DNA from: Saccharomyces uvarum
Taxonomy: Eukaryota; Ascomycota; Saccharomycetes; Saccharomycetales; Saccharomycetaceae
Assembly (NCBI GenBank): GCA_947243795.1
Contig: OX365942.1
Span: 124,001-188,000 of the forward strand
Direction of reading: 5' to 3'
Length of the DNA stretch: 64,000 nt
Below the pieces are notes generated by a model. That model did not search any database and had not been told where the DNA came from. It was given only the letters and a program-made list of their open reading frames with translations. A program made the translations under genes and the position numbers. Shown here in pieces: positions 29,409-39,504 of the stretch. Position 1 is the first letter of the stretch; every line of letters begins with the position of its first letter.

Positions 29409-31799
29409 ATGTCCGAGAAGATACAGGAGGAGATCCTGAAACTTATCAGTAGTTCCAACTTCAAACAATGCTATGCGAGACTGGGACAATTGCAGAAACA
29501 ATTCCCTAATGCGGCGTACTTTAAGATTCTAGAGACATATGCCAAGTTCAAGCAGTCGCCCGGTAAATTCGACTATAAGAAACTACTGGATGAACCGTAC
29601 GGGTTGAAAGGAACTACCATTACGGGCGATTCTCGCTCCTTGGAGTTTTTACACAATTTCTTCGTGGAATTAGGAAGATACGATGAAGCCCTGCATGTCT
29701 ATGAACGAGGAAACTTCAAGTTCCCCAGCTACGAACTGTCGTACCATTGGTTCACGAAGGCTTTGGAGGATTCGAATTTTAACCAAATGAGCAAGGCATC
29801 TTTACAACTAGCCAAGTACAGTGACAGCGGGAACCTGCCCAAGAGGGCGTATTATTTTTGGAATGCCATCTCGACTTTAGCCGTGATGAGGTTCCAAAAG
29901 AGCACTGTTTCCGAGGCCAAGGCAATTGTGCTCGCTAAGCTTGCCCGTCAATCTTTGCTAGATCTGAAGCCATTTGAAAATGTTCAAGAGATCATTGTTT
30001 ATTGTTTAGTATTGGACGAGCTGTTCCTTGAATCTGGGAAAATCTCAGAAGAGATTGTCGAGATCACCCTTATAACTTTCGATACTTCAGTAAATTTGTA
30101 TTTGAAAAACTTTATCTTGAAGCACGTGAAGTTATTGGATTCTCCACAGAAGCTTTTTGAAGTTTGCTCAAAACTTATCGAAAAGGGTCTTGACGATTAC
30201 GAATTGATCATAAACTTAATCGAGGCTGCTTATAAACTTTCCAAACCACAAGAAGAAGTTCAGCATTGGCTTGATGGACATTTGGGCGATTCAAGGAATA
30301 CGAGATTGGCTCGTTTGAAACTTGATATGGCCTACACGAAGTCTGTTTCGGAATCATCTTTGTCTTATTACCTTTCGAAGTACCATAATAAACCTTGCTG
30401 TTCAGTCGATCTGAATCACTACACTGAACACATAGACAGAGATATGCTAAAAAGTGTTATGACCAAGTATGACCAAGACGATAGAGATTTGATTCACCAT
30501 TGCAATACTTTGGAATTGGGACTAATTGAAAGTAACCCAATCAGCGAATATAATAGGTTCAAAGAAACTTTGACAAAAAAGCCAATAACTGATTATTCAT
30601 CCTGTTCTACTTTTATATTAGAAATGATCAAAGGCGTATGCAAAGAAACTAGTCCAGACTTGAAGGATATACTTTTATGCATATCAATGTTGGAAAACTA
30701 CCAAACCAAGGACCCTCATAATTTTGATACTTCGTGCTGGCTGATTGTTCTATACATGCATCTAGGCTTAGTCCCCGACGCTGATTTCCATTTCTCAAAC
30801 TTGAAGATCAAAAACGTTCAAACGGATTCCATGGATTATTTACTGTTTGCGAGGTTTTCTACTTTATTTCCCAATAAACAAAGTGATTTTTACTCCAAAA
30901 CTTTTACTGAACACAATAATTTATATGATGTATCTCTCGCTAATTTACCTAGATATATTCAGATAGCATTTGAAAGATCATCATACAGTAAAATATTGGG
31001 TATGTTCGAGATGAAGGATAAACTAATGAAATCTTATACCAGATGGATGAAAACCTTAGAAAACCTACAATTCTCACGTTTATGCAATGACAAGCGTGGA
31101 AATCTGTTACAAAAAATGCACGAAGATTGGAGATCTTTAGAAATGACGGGAAATACATCATTTTCTGATAATAGAGATTTGTCCATACTAGATAAAGATT
31201 TTGCTCAATTCTTCGGTCACGATAGAATCCTGGAATTTGCAAATTTAAATGAAACCTCGATTCTGTTAAGTTTGGTAAGGGAACTTATCATTGAAGCTCT
31301 GCCAAGCGGCGAGAAAACGGAACAAGTAAGTGGATTTTTAGAGAAACTTCCACTAGAAACCCTTAATGAGCTGTTGGCTAATAATTTCACCGAGGTCGAA
31401 TCAGTGTCATTCCAAATTTTTTATGAGATTTACGAGAATGACGGTAAACAGCTGCATACTTTGATTTCTAAGTTGATGAAGATTCCTATAAACGCAAAAC
31501 AAAATTGGAAGATATCTCATATTTACCTCACCAAAATCACAACTCTAAAGACACTTGACAACTTGAAAAGGATAAAAAATAAAGAAATTCAGAAATTAAT
31601 CAAGAACTCCCTTAAAGAGCTAAGAGGTTGTTGTGATACTATTTTCAAGGAATATTCTAATGCAATAACCCTAGCATTCAAAGAACTACAAAAGGGTGAA
31701 CCCATGAAACTGCTAAAAGAACTTGATTTTAAACTTGAAAGTAAGAAGAACATTGAAAACTCGTTACTGAACATACAAAAGAATGTACGGAATTTATAA
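29409..31799 (+). CDS. MDM20: Mdm20, auxiliary subunit of NatB
   Basis: 796 residues, the length of YOL076W. With the catalytic subunit Nat3 it forms the NatB N-terminal acetyltransferase, which modifies Met-Asp/Glu/Asn starts; substrates include tropomyosin and actin, which explains the mitochondrial inheritance phenotype of the name. The protein begins MSEKIQEEILKLISSSNFKQCYARLGQLQKQ and is helical throughout, with TPR-like repeats of the Naa25 family. No membrane segment is visible. Start chosen at the first ATG. It converges with YOL075C across 253 bp. Confidence 0.95.
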   Translation: MSEKIQEEILKLISSSNFKQCYARLGQLQKQFPNAAYFKILETYAKFKQSPGKFDYKKLLDEPYGLKGTTITGDSRSLEFLHNFFVELGRYDEALHVYERGNFKFPSYELSYHWFTKALEDSNFNQMSKASLQLAKYSDSGNLPKRAYYFWNAISTLAVMRFQKSTVSEAKAIVLAKLARQSLLDLKPFENVQEIIVYCLVLDELFLESGKISEEIVEITLITFDTSVNLYLKNFILKHVKLLDSPQKLFEVCSKLIEKGLDDYELIINLIEAAYKLSKPQEEVQHWLDGHLGDSRNTRLARLKLDMAYTKSVSESSLSYYLSKYHNKPCCSVDLNHYTEHIDRDMLKSVMTKYDQDDRDLIHHCNTLELGLIESNPISEYNRFKETLTKKPITDYSSCSTFILEMIKGVCKETSPDLKDILLCISMLENYQTKDPHNFDTSCWLIVLYMHLGLVPDADFHFSNLKIKNVQTDSMDYLLFARFSTLFPNKQSDFYSKTFTEHNNLYDVSLANLPRYIQIAFERSSYSKILGMFEMKDKLMKSYTRWMKTLENLQFSRLCNDKRGNLLQKMHEDWRSLEMTGNTSFSDNRDLSILDKDFAQFFGHDRILEFANLNETSILLSLVRELIIEALPSGEKTEQVSGFLEKLPLETLNELLANNFTEVESVSFQIFYEIYENDGKQLHTLISKLMKIPINAKQNWKISHIYLTKITTLKTLDNLKRIKNKEIQKLIKNSLKELRGCCDTIFKEYSNAITLAFKELQKGEPMKLLKELDFKLESKKNIENSLLNIQKNVRNL

Positions 31800-32052
31800 A
31801 CAAAATGTCACTCATATTGTGAAGTAACCTCAATGAAAAATCTGCTCTTTTTTAGATAGACAAAATAACACGTAACTCCACAAGACTTTTTATATTTTTG
31901 ACCTATTCAAAACCCCGGTATTTAAAAGATACAAATAGTAAGTAATTTGCAAAGCAAAGCAACCTTCATACTATACAAAAAATAAAAATAAAATAAACAT
32001 TTTTATTTGTTGATTTGAACAGTTACATACTTACACAAAAGTTCATTTCAAA

Positions 32053-35000
32053 CTACCACTTCATCCATTCTAATTTGGCTTTCAAAATTAAAAACGCAAT
32101 AAAACGGTATATAATGGCCACACATACGATAATCCCCAAGTATTTTTGAGTATTTCTTTCTAAACCATAAGAAACCAATACATCATGCCCGGTACCAAAT
32201 TCACAAGTACCATCAGGGTTTTTCCCACCATCTTCGCAAGTTAGTTTCAAGTTTCTTGGAAATGCATAATTTATAATGATCATAGAGGTATATCCTACAG
32301 GGTTCAAATAGTTGAAACCTTTCAATACTCTAGACATGCCCAGTGACATCAACCCTGACATCTGTGTACCAATGGATAAAATAATGGAAATACAGTTAAC
32401 AACAAAGCCCGGCCTTTCGAAAAACGTATTTGTCATTATACCCAAAGCTTCACCGCAAGTAGTAACAACAAAGGCACAATAAACTGTTACAAAGAAATTT
32501 CCTGCTGTTCTTGGTAGCCCACATGCTAGCACTGTAAACACTGCATATAAAACCGAAGCTAATAAGGATAATGGTAGCTCTAGTGTCATATAAGCTAAGA
32601 AAAAGGGTGCTATACCGTAAACATTATCATTGTATTCTTCATAGAAATAATCTCTCTCAGTTGGATAGCATGCCAGGTTCCCTAGCATGCCCACAAAGTA
32701 AAGTGCTGTGGACTCTTGCGCTAACCCCAAACGATTACTGATACTAGTGTAGTTATGCTTGACCGGAGCAAAAAACAATGCAAAGATAACACCTAACCCT
32801 GGAATTTGTGCGATACGTGCCATCAAAGAATCAAAACTTCTTCTAGTCGTAGTGAATTGCCTCTTAACATTAACTATGTATGCTAACGCCAGATTAGCTG
32901 GCTTCCTCACAAACTCGCTATATTCTGTTAAGAATGATTCTTGAGAGTAATGCTGCTTTTCAGAAATTGGAGACGATGAAATACTTTCATTCTCTAAATT
33001 TTCTTTCCAAGCGGCTAGAATTTCTTCTACCCTTGATTTTGAGCTTTGTTCATTCACTTCATTTTGAGTATTAACTGAAATTAGATCAAGAAAAAAATCT
33101 GCCACATTAGTAAAAGATGGACAATCAAATCCCAAATTAGCAAAATAAGCAATCATTTCATCGGGTGACCCATTGAATGCAGTCCTACCTGATTTGGCTA
33201 ACAACAAAACATTACCAAATCGTTTGAATAATTCCGATCTTGGTTGATGGATAGTGATAATAACTGTCTTCCCATGTTCCTTACACAGATTCTCCAAAAT
33301 TTCCAATATAGTGGCGGATGTAAAGCTATCTAGCCCTGAAGTTGGTTCATCTAATAATAAGATTGGCGGATCACTTAGTAATTGAACACCCATGGTGACT
33401 CTTCTCTTTTCACCGCCACTAATACCTTTAACAAATTCATTACCGATGATATTGTTTTCACAGTGCTTTAAACCTAGAGATCTTATCAAATTTTCGGTTC
33501 TTTCTATCCGTTCTGCCTCATTTAAATGATGCAACCTTAGCGCAGCTGCATATTTAAGCGTTTCCTTAACAGTTAGTGTGGCCAAAAGATGGTCATCATC
33601 CTGTGAGACATATGAGCAGACGTTCTTGAACATGAGCTCTGAAACTTGAATATCATTAAACATTATTGAACCTGAAGTGTCAAACTTGGCAAAAAGAGAG
33701 GATTTTAATCTTCCAGAGATTAAATTCAACAATGAGGATTTTCCTGACCCTGATGGCCCCATAATTGCATTAATCATCCCAGGTTTGAAAACGGCATTGA
33801 CTGACTGCAAGATCTCTTTTGTTTCGTGGTGTAATTTGCTCTCCTTCCAATTTGTGAAGGGGTTAAAGAAATTAACTCGTAGGTCTATGTCCTGTAGTTT
33901 TACAGTAATGAATGTTTTTCTATCTTTTTTTTCTGCTTCCAAGTCCTTTTGATGGTGAATATCATCCAGCAATTCGATTTCGGGTTTCACGCCACTTGGT
34001 GACTTCTTGCTGGTTTTCTTTCCTTTCGATTTTACTTCATTTTGTAAAGTAATATCAATCTTGTGCAAATATAGTATGATTGCTCCTACTACAAAATATC
34101 CTATTGACCAACAAAATAAAATTACCGCAGGTACAGTGATCCAATTCTTAGGGAACCCGTAAACCTTTAAAATCTGGTTGCCTAAGCACTCATCGAGATT
34201 ATCTGAGGTACAATAGGAATCCGTAAAAGTGCTTGACATCAGAGTACCAAATGAATACCACGTGAAAGCAATATACTTAATCCAACGAACATAAACTGGC
34301 ATGGCCTTAGCGTTGACGAAAAAACCACACCCCATAGATAATACAGTAAATGTCAAATTACCCACTAAAGAAGCTTTAGAAAAATCTCTCGAAACAGCCA
34401 CAGATAGCATAGACAAACCAGAACAAGATAATTGACACAAGAACACGATGGCGAACTGATAAAAGAATTTGCTCGCATTTGCTTCGAGCCCAAACATGAA
34501 ATACGTTATACTTACAAAGATCATGATCATAGCAACATCATCAGAGAGAAAAAGAGACAATTTTCTTGCGACAATGAATGCTAGCGGTGTTACTGAACCT
34601 TCTGCCCTTTCACGATCATATAACGCAATATCTTGCTCACAAAGTCGATACGTATCAAATAGCAAATATAAGTAGCACTGTAATATAGTGGATGCGTAGA
34701 GACAAGCGGTAATTGTCCTTAACCCGCTGACAGAGGTCTTGTCAGGTTTGTAGTAAATCCAGCCACAAACTGTAGCAATGATTATAGGTTCTGCAAAAGT
34801 GGATATAAGAGTCACATAATCTGAAAGGTTCAACTTGAAGTTTCGCCTTGTCAAAACTGTAACTTGTTTCCAAAAAGGTAATCTGGTGGTCATATTTTGG
34901 ATGCGAATTTCCATAGCGTTATCTATATGAGATTCCGTCTGCAGTTGCAAACGGTTTTTTTCATAATCATGCCAATGATCGATCAGTGAATCCAGCCTCT

Positions 35001-35973
35001 TCTGCGTAGTGGATTCCTCTTTATCAGATCTTGAATCCACACTTGACAAATCGATGAAATAATCCGCCGGATTCACCAACTGCGGCACACTGTGACCAAT
35101 GGATTCAAAATAAGGGATGGTCTTATCCATTTTATCACAGTATATCACATTACCCTTTGACAAAATGCAAACTTGGCTTAGTAAAAACAAAATATCTGAT
35201 CTTGGCTGATGGATGGACATGACAAATGTTCTACCATCTTCCTTTGCCAATTTTTTCAAGGTCTTTATGACCAAGAAAGCAGAATAGGCATCCAGTCCAG
35301 TAGTAGGCTCATCCAAGAACATGATGGAGGGGTTCGAAATCATTTGAGTGCCGATACTTAGTCTTCTCTTCTCACCACCGGAGAGACCTCTGTGTGAGTT
35401 ATCCCCCACCAAAGTATCAGCACAATCTCTTAACCCTAACTCCTCAATCAACTGTTCAACCATCAACCTCTTAGTCCTGCTGGAAGAGTTCAATTTCAAA
35501 TCTGCTGCAAAGTTAAGGGTTTCCCTACATGTCAACCTTGGAGAGAGCACATCTTGTTGAGGTAAGTAGGCCATTATTACATGCTTTTGAGTGGGATGGT
35601 CTTCGCCATCCAAACGGCTGTTTTTAGCATTCATATCTAAAGACTCCTCAGAGCCAGAGCCAGAGCCAGAGCCAGAGCCAGACGCAGAATCTTCCAAGAC
35701 ATACCGTATAGAACCCTCATGCCTTAAACCACCACTGATCTTGGATGCCAGCACATTTAGCAGCGTGGTCTTCCCGGACCCTGAACCACCCATAACTGCC
35801 ATGACCGAACCGCTGGGCAAGTCCATTGAAAATGAGTTGACCAGCGTCGTATTGCTCTTAGATGCAACGATCGACAAATCCCTTACATGGAGGCTTATTC
35901 TAGGGATCCTAGAGAATGAAAGTCTATTTTCGGTTAAACCAGTGGCCACATCGCCGTGAATCGGCTGTGCCAT
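32053..35973 (-). CDS. Full-length ABCG-type transporter (YOL075C)
   Basis: 1,306 residues, against about 1,294 for YOL075C. The arrangement is NBD-TMD-NBD-TMD with the reversed ABCG/White order. First half: Walker A GGSGSGKTT (62-70), signature LSGGEKRRLSIG, Walker B IMFLDEPTTGLD. Second half: Walker A GPSGSGKSSLL, signature ISGGEKRRVTMG, Walker B ILLLDEPTSGLD. Both nucleotide sites look complete. Each NBD is followed by a block of about six hydrophobic segments. Substrate unknown; the S. cerevisiae protein is assigned to the vacuole membrane. A Ser-Gly tract (residues about 97-108) in the first NBD is encoded by an exact hexanucleotide repeat and probably accounts for most of the extra length. 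Confidence 0.95.
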   Translation of the reverse strand: MAQPIHGDVATGLTENRLSFSRIPRISLHVRDLSIVASKSNTTLVNSFSMDLPSGSVMAVMGGSGSGKTTLLNVLASKISGGLRHEGSIRYVLEDSASGSGSGSGSGSEESLDMNAKNSRLDGEDHPTQKHVIMAYLPQQDVLSPRLTCRETLNFAADLKLNSSSRTKRLMVEQLIEELGLRDCADTLVGDNSHRGLSGGEKRRLSIGTQMISNPSIMFLDEPTTGLDAYSAFLVIKTLKKLAKEDGRTFVMSIHQPRSDILFLLSQVCILSKGNVIYCDKMDKTIPYFESIGHSVPQLVNPADYFIDLSSVDSRSDKEESTTQKRLDSLIDHWHDYEKNRLQLQTESHIDNAMEIRIQNMTTRLPFWKQVTVLTRRNFKLNLSDYVTLISTFAEPIIIATVCGWIYYKPDKTSVSGLRTITACLYASTILQCYLYLLFDTYRLCEQDIALYDRERAEGSVTPLAFIVARKLSLFLSDDVAMIMIFVSITYFMFGLEANASKFFYQFAIVFLCQLSCSGLSMLSVAVSRDFSKASLVGNLTFTVLSMGCGFFVNAKAMPVYVRWIKYIAFTWYSFGTLMSSTFTDSYCTSDNLDECLGNQILKVYGFPKNWITVPAVILFCWSIGYFVVGAIILYLHKIDITLQNEVKSKGKKTSKKSPSGVKPEIELLDDIHHQKDLEAEKKDRKTFITVKLQDIDLRVNFFNPFTNWKESKLHHETKEILQSVNAVFKPGMINAIMGPSGSGKSSLLNLISGRLKSSLFAKFDTSGSIMFNDIQVSELMFKNVCSYVSQDDDHLLATLTVKETLKYAAALRLHHLNEAERIERTENLIRSLGLKHCENNIIGNEFVKGISGGEKRRVTMGVQLLSDPPILLLDEPTSGLDSFTSATILEILENLCKEHGKTVIITIHQPRSELFKRFGNVLLLAKSGRTAFNGSPDEMIAYFANLGFDCPSFTNVADFFLDLISVNTQNEVNEQSSKSRVEEILAAWKENLENESISSSPISEKQHYSQESFLTEYSEFVRKPANLALAYIVNVKRQFTTTRRSFDSLMARIAQIPGLGVIFALFFAPVKHNYTSISNRLGLAQESTALYFVGMLGNLACYPTERDYFYEEYNDNVYGIAPFFLAYMTLELPLSLLASVLYAVFTVLACGLPRTAGNFFVTVYCAFVVTTCGEALGIMTNTFFERPGFVVNCISIILSIGTQMSGLMSLGMSRVLKGFNYLNPVGYTSMIIINYAFPRNLKLTCEDGGKNPDGTCEFGTGHDVLVSYGLERNTQKYLGIIVCVAIIYRFIAFLILKAKLEWMKW
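35651..35680. repeat. GAGCCA hexanucleotide repeat, 5 exact units
   Basis: Five perfect tandem copies of GAGCCA, plus a sixth altered unit (GACGCA), inside the first nucleotide-binding domain of YOL075C, encoding Ser-Gly dipeptides. It lies in an insertion between beta strands, so it can change by whole dipeptides without breaking the frame. Confidence 0.9.
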
Positions 35974-36252
35974 AGTTTCTGCAGTGAATGTTTGGTGTTG
36001 CAGTGTATTGTTACAAATACGAAGATCGTTTGAAGGAGTCTAAATTCTTGTGCCTACTTGTGCATTTTTATTACGAAGTCGTATATCTCATCATTAATTT
36101 CATTTTTTTCACTTTTTGGCATTTTCGTATAAGGGTCAACCCAACAACAATAGAACCACTACTAAAAATAGAAGCAACCGCCTCACATGGCTACAAACGA
36201 AGCTGCTGGACCGCTATATGTTTATGTGTTTATGTATGTATATGCTAAGGCC

Positions 36253-37221
36253 TCATCTTCTGAAAGTGTCCAGGAATTGGACCCCCAAGGGTCTTGCAGG
36301 CTCATCGGCACCAGGTTCGTCATCACCAGCATTGGAAGTATCTGTGGGGGTTGCGCTTGAGCCACGTAGTGGCATACTTACAGGACCAGTGCCATTTGCG
36401 ATGCTGCTTCCTGCGACGGCAATGGCAGCATCTGCGCTGGCTCTTGCTGCTGCAGTGCTCGTAGCCGCACTAGCAGCCATGGCGACGCTGGCCCTGGTAG
36501 GTGGACCTTGGGAGATCCAGTGGGATATAAACGGTATTCTCCAATGGTCCAGTCCTGGAAGCAATCCTTTATCAATGAAAATACCACACATCCAGCTTAT
36601 GAACCCACATAGTATCCCTGCAATCCCCTGATTTAGTAGAAGCAAAAGGACAAGTCCGTTTAAAAGGAACTGATCGTTGATTTGCCACTGCACAGCGCCC
36701 TTCTCCTCTTGTTTGTTATCATTGTTACTTGTCGACCCTCCACGGGGGCCCAGTAGTCTTATGTTCCATTCGTAAATCTGAGGAGTGTATTCTTTGTAGA
36801 AGTGCACTAGGCTCAATACGATGGGCAACGAACCCGTAGTAAAATTATTCCACTGTAACCACTGGTACTGTCCTAAAAAGGAGTTCCAGATCAGGTTCAA
36901 CCCCCAGATCACAAATGTGGTGTACGCCCACGACAGGACAATTAACGTCAAGTACTTATGGGACCCTAATAGCCGTTCCAGGTGTCTAAACAGATACCAA
37001 AGCAACGCGAGGATAACCGCGTCTGATTCGTTGATGGCGCAGAACTGGAATATGATCAGACGGTAGTATTGATGGTACGTCTGCAGGAAGGGGTCATATT
37101 GCAATAGAAATATGTGCTTGTAATTTGCAATCGAGGCCATCAAGGGCACCACAAGCGTCGTGATCATGGCTAGTTTGGTAACGGGCATAGCCGTCAGCCC
37201 TACTGGTGGTTCCATAGACAT
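36253..37221 (-). CDS. DSC2: Dsc2, rhomboid-like subunit of the Dsc E3 ligase
   Basis: 322 residues, the same length as YOL073C. Dsc2 is a multi-pass Golgi/endosomal membrane protein, a catalytically inactive rhomboid relative (UBAC2/Der1-like), in the Tul1-Dsc ubiquitin ligase that targets unassembled membrane proteins. The protein begins [19 protein letters not shown] and has hydrophobic segments near residues 14-35, 60-80, 90-115, 135-150 and 180-215. A low-complexity Ala-rich stretch near 247-275 gives rise to a long spurious antisense frame. The C-terminal tail ([14 protein letters not shown]) is polar. Its start faces THP1, 169 bp away. Confidence 0.93.
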   Translation of the reverse strand: MSMEPPVGLTAMPVTKLAMITTLVVPLMASIANYKHIFLLQYDPFLQTYHQYYRLIIFQFCAINESDAVILALLWYLFRHLERLLGSHKYLTLIVLSWAYTTFVIWGLNLIWNSFLGQYQWLQWNNFTTGSLPIVLSLVHFYKEYTPQIYEWNIRLLGPRGGSTSNNDNKQEEKGAVQWQINDQFLLNGLVLLLLLNQGIAGILCGFISWMCGIFIDKGLLPGLDHWRIPFISHWISQGPPTRASVAMAASAATSTAAARASADAAIAVAGSSIANGTGPVSMPLRGSSATPTDTSNAGDDEPGADEPARPLGVQFLDTFRR

Positions 37222-37390
37222 TATATATACGTTTCTGTGATTATTTTCTTTAGTTATTGGTCTTCTTTCCCTTTAAATGTGAAGCTTGATTCATCAACTT
37301 TTTTCCTTTATACTTTGAAAAAAAGTATAGACACTTTATGCAAAAGTCTTCCAATTGGGAGACCAAACCGAGATAAAAGGACAAATAGGA

Positions 37391-38758
37391 ATGGAAAAGT
37401 TCAGCCAGCTACTGGATCAACTGGGACGGGGCAATTTCACACAATTGACGCTGAACCTGTCCCAAAACGGTCAAGAAATTGCTATTCTACAACAACAGTT
37501 GGCCGGATCTGATGATAAACAGCTGGACACGTTGGTGGAACAACACCCAGCTATGCCCAATGACACACGGTTCAAGATGATGTGCATATCGTATCTGAAA
37601 TACAGCCGGGATGTGGACCCATGGTCTGTTTGGTCTAGCTCGGATTTAATATTTGAGTTTTATCAGTGTTTAATCAACTGCCTCATCAATGACAATGCTC
37701 CTCACATTGAGGCATTAATACCGGTTGCCATCAGAGAGACGGACTTTATCATTGCCCTGGCTCATAAACTGGACTCGTTCCACTTGCAGTTGCATACAAG
37801 AAACCATCAATTTCTATCACATACATCGTCCATTCTGTCGAGATTATTCAACAGTACCAAACCTCCACGTGGTAATGGATCATCTAAAACTGTTCCAGGA
37901 AAGCAGCGAATACTGCTATATTTGGTCAATAAGCTAAATAACATCTACTTCAGAATCGAGTCTCCACAGTTGTGTTCCAACATTTTCAAGAACTTTCAAC
38001 CAAAGAGTATGCTCGCACATTTTAACGAGTACCAAGTCGACCAGCAGATAGAATATAGATATCTCTTGGGGCGTTACTACCTGTTAAACTCGCAAGTGCA
38101 TAACGCCTTCGTTCAGTTCAACGAGGCATTCCAATCGCTACTGAATTTACCTCTAACCAATCAAGCAATTGTCAGAAACGGTTCGAGGATACTAAACTAC
38201 ATGATCCCCACGGGATTAATACTAGGTAAAATGGTCAAATGGGAACCCTTGCGACCGTTCGTTAGTCAAGCAACCATCGACAACTGGAATGTACTGTACA
38301 AGTATGTTCGTTTGGGGAATATCCAAAGCGTGAACCACTGGTTGAAGCACAACGAACGCCACTTGTGTGCGAGACAGTTGCTTGTTGTACTCTTAGAGAA
38401 ATTACCCATGATTACATACCGAAATCTGGTCAAGATGGTCATCAAAATCTGGACCACCGAATGGGGCCAGAACAAATTACCATACCCGCTAATAGAACGG
38501 GCATTACAACTATCCATTGGCCAAGCATACGAAGACAACACAGCCCAGGACTTCACCATTTATAACGGCATCCACTCCTCAAAGAACGTAGAAAACGTAC
38601 TTGTGACTTTAATCAACTTGGGGTTCTTACGTGCGAACTGTTTCCCACAACTACAATTATGTGTGGTAAAAAAGACCACAATGATACAAGAAATCGTCCC
38701 GCCGGCCACAGAGCGGATCACCAAGATATTTCCAGCAAACTCCCACGTTCTTTGGTGA
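37391..38758 (+). CDS. THP1: Thp1, PCI-domain subunit of TREX-2
   Basis: 455 residues from ATG 37391, the same length as YOL072W. The frame is open upstream, but alignment of MEKFSQLLDQLGRGNFTQL with MDMANQLLDELAHGNFSHL of S. cerevisiae fixes this start. With Sac3, Sus1, Cdc31 and Sem1, Thp1 forms TREX-2 at the nuclear basket and couples transcription to mRNA export. The middle and C-terminal parts form a helical PCI/winged-helix domain (LLGRYYLLNSQVHNAFVQFN, NVENVLVTLINLGFLRANCF), which binds RNA together with Sac3 and Sem1. Confidence 0.95.
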   Translation: MEKFSQLLDQLGRGNFTQLTLNLSQNGQEIAILQQQLAGSDDKQLDTLVEQHPAMPNDTRFKMMCISYLKYSRDVDPWSVWSSSDLIFEFYQCLINCLINDNAPHIEALIPVAIRETDFIIALAHKLDSFHLQLHTRNHQFLSHTSSILSRLFNSTKPPRGNGSSKTVPGKQRILLYLVNKLNNIYFRIESPQLCSNIFKNFQPKSMLAHFNEYQVDQQIEYRYLLGRYYLLNSQVHNAFVQFNEAFQSLLNLPLTNQAIVRNGSRILNYMIPTGLILGKMVKWEPLRPFVSQATIDNWNVLYKYVRLGNIQSVNHWLKHNERHLCARQLLVVLLEKLPMITYRNLVKMVIKIWTTEWGQNKLPYPLIERALQLSIGQAYEDNTAQDFTIYNGIHSSKNVENVLVTLINLGFLRANCFPQLQLCVVKKTTMIQEIVPPATERITKIFPANSHVLW

Positions 38759-38904
38759 TATTTGATGTGTAACCATTAGATAGTTAAGTAGTTTAATATA
38801 TGTTAAATTTTGGAATTATAAGAATGCGAGATTTGAAAAAACCAATAAGAGGGAAGGGGATTTAAAGGGAGCAAACCGCAAAGAAACACATTTAGACGCA
38901 CAGA

Positions 38905-39384
38905 ATGTTTCCAACAGTCACGAAAACGCTATTACTGCAGCACTGTAGAATCACTGGCCCTCTGGTTGGGGCCACTTCGCAGTTGCGCAGCCTTAGGTGG
39001 TACAGCAGTGAGAAAGATGACCATGACGATGTGATGACAAGGATCAAAATTGCCCCTATAAAGAGGATCAACGAGTCGCTGGATAAGAAGAGAGCACGAT
39101 TGATATACCAGTCTCGCAAAAGAGGAATCTTGGAGACAGACTTGCTTTTGTCTGGGTTTGCTGCTAAATATTTGAAGAAAATGAACCAAGAGGAACTGGA
39201 GGAGTACGATTCGCTACTGAATGAGTTAGACTGGGACATCTATTATTGGGCGACAAAGAACTACGATATCAGTCCCTTGCCTGACAAGTGGGCCAAGTCC
39301 AAGCTGTTGATGCAATTGCAAGATTTCAGCGAAAATAAAGAGAAGGAAATCCTGAGTATGCCCGATTTGTCGAAGTATCAATGA
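38905..39384 (+). CDS. SDH5: Sdh5, assembly factor for succinate dehydrogenase FAD
   Basis: 159 residues, against 162 for YOL071W (also called EMI5). It is needed for covalent FAD attachment to Sdh1 in the mitochondrial matrix; the human ortholog is SDHAF2. The N-terminus is a basic, hydroxylated presequence ([16 protein letters not shown], then LRSLRWYS, a likely processing region), and the mature part carries the family motif [14 protein letters not shown] followed by the acidic helix [20 protein letters not shown]. It converges with NBA1, 120 bp between stop codons. Confidence 0.95.
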   Translation: MFPTVTKTLLLQHCRITGPLVGATSQLRSLRWYSSEKDDHDDVMTRIKIAPIKRINESLDKKRARLIYQSRKRGILETDLLLSGFAAKYLKKMNQEELEEYDSLLNELDWDIYYWATKNYDISPLPDKWAKSKLLMQLQDFSENKEKEILSMPDLSKYQ

Positions 39385-39504
39385 TTACAGACTTTTGAAT
39401 TTTGTCGGTTTTCTTTTTATTAAAACTTGTAAATACTCACGTAAGAAAAAAAAACTATATATTATTAATTTATTATACTATACTTATTACTATTATTGCT
39501 ATCA

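Noticed and set aside
36116-36631. 171-codon plus-strand frame antisense to DSC2
   Set aside because: It reflects the Ala-rich low-complexity part of DSC2 read backwards.
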